A stretch of 64,000 nt of DNA from Gari tellinella (taxonomy: Eukaryota > Mollusca > Bivalvia > Cardiida > Psammobiidae). This document shows positions 63,945 to 64,000 of this stretch, in pieces (the first letter of the stretch is position 1; each line of letters starts with the position of its first letter). The stretch lies in assembly GCA_922989275.2 (NCBI GenBank), contig OV277863.1, positions 50,698,999 through 50,762,998 on the forward strand, written 5' to 3'. The notes under the pieces are model-generated. The model did no database searches and was not told where the DNA came from. It saw nothing but the letters and a program-made list of their open reading frames with translations. A program made the translations under genes and the position numbers.

Positions 63945-64000
63945 TTCCTACCCTAATGAAAATAGTTTTTATTTATACAGTCATGAATATGTATCATAAG
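63945..64000 (+). mobile_element. TTAACCC miniature element, start of a copy at the window edge
   Basis: AATGAAAATAGTTTTTATTT, ATACAGTCATGAATATGTAT, CATAAG is the standard left part of the family; the copy continues beyond the window. Confidence 0.65.

Overview
This window looks like intergenic DNA from a mollusc, most likely a heterodont bivalve. It is AT-rich and has no continuous host gene. Almost every kilobase is a transposon, a transposon fragment or a hairpin repeat of a kind abundant in bivalve genomes: Helentron-like elements starting AGCTCACCTG, 'CCCATTACCCCATA' miniature elements, and CR1-like LINEs with short repeated 3' tails. The taxon is inferred from repeat style only. I found no rRNA gene, CRISPR array, intact tRNA gene or exon-intron gene model that I would defend.

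Layout. 1-2.83 kb: a decayed plus-strand CR1-like LINE (LINE C), split by a TTAA-flanked element with a tRNA-like core and by a Helentron-like element (Hel-B). 3.19-6.07 kb: a minus-strand LINE A copy, cut in two by a 1.86-kb TA-flanked DNA transposon. 6.3-14.9 kb: many miniature elements, mostly palindromic, with no real genes. 14.94-20.19 kb: a minus-strand LINE B copy with an almost complete LINE A inserted in it (15,446-19,190). LINE A carries the only long intact gene here, a 1,037-residue endonuclease/reverse transcriptase. 20.3-24.7 kb: reiterated-phrase repeats, a tandem-repeat element and a large foldback element. 24.84-29.2 kb: a 3.34-kb element whose ends are repeats of GGGCGAAACGACC. 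29.36-30.78 kb: a LINE of the CR1/L2 group (LINE D). 31.3-38.5 kb: Helentron-like elements invaded by other elements. 38.6-42.4 kb: further terminal-inverted-repeat elements. 42.8-47.8 kb: a chain of TTAACCC miniature elements, two of them split by larger insertions. 47.9-63.35 kb: one Hel-B copy split by a 465-bp element and by an insertion of about 14 kb (48,989-62,958), which itself contains a 9.6-kb relative, a dead mariner, Helentron-like copies and hairpins. 63.84 kb: a perfect 65-bp palindrome.

How the parts relate. The region is a stack of insertions whose order can be read from split hosts and target-site duplications. The deepest clear stack is hairpin miniature element > TTAA element > Helentron-like element. 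The most unusual theme is a set of sequence-unrelated elements built the same way. Both ends consist of one 10-17-bp phrase repeated several times, inverted between the two ends, and four of them have 8-9-bp target duplications. One has hAT-transposase remnants. These may be non-autonomous hAT- or Mutator-like elements whose transposase-binding sites were amplified.
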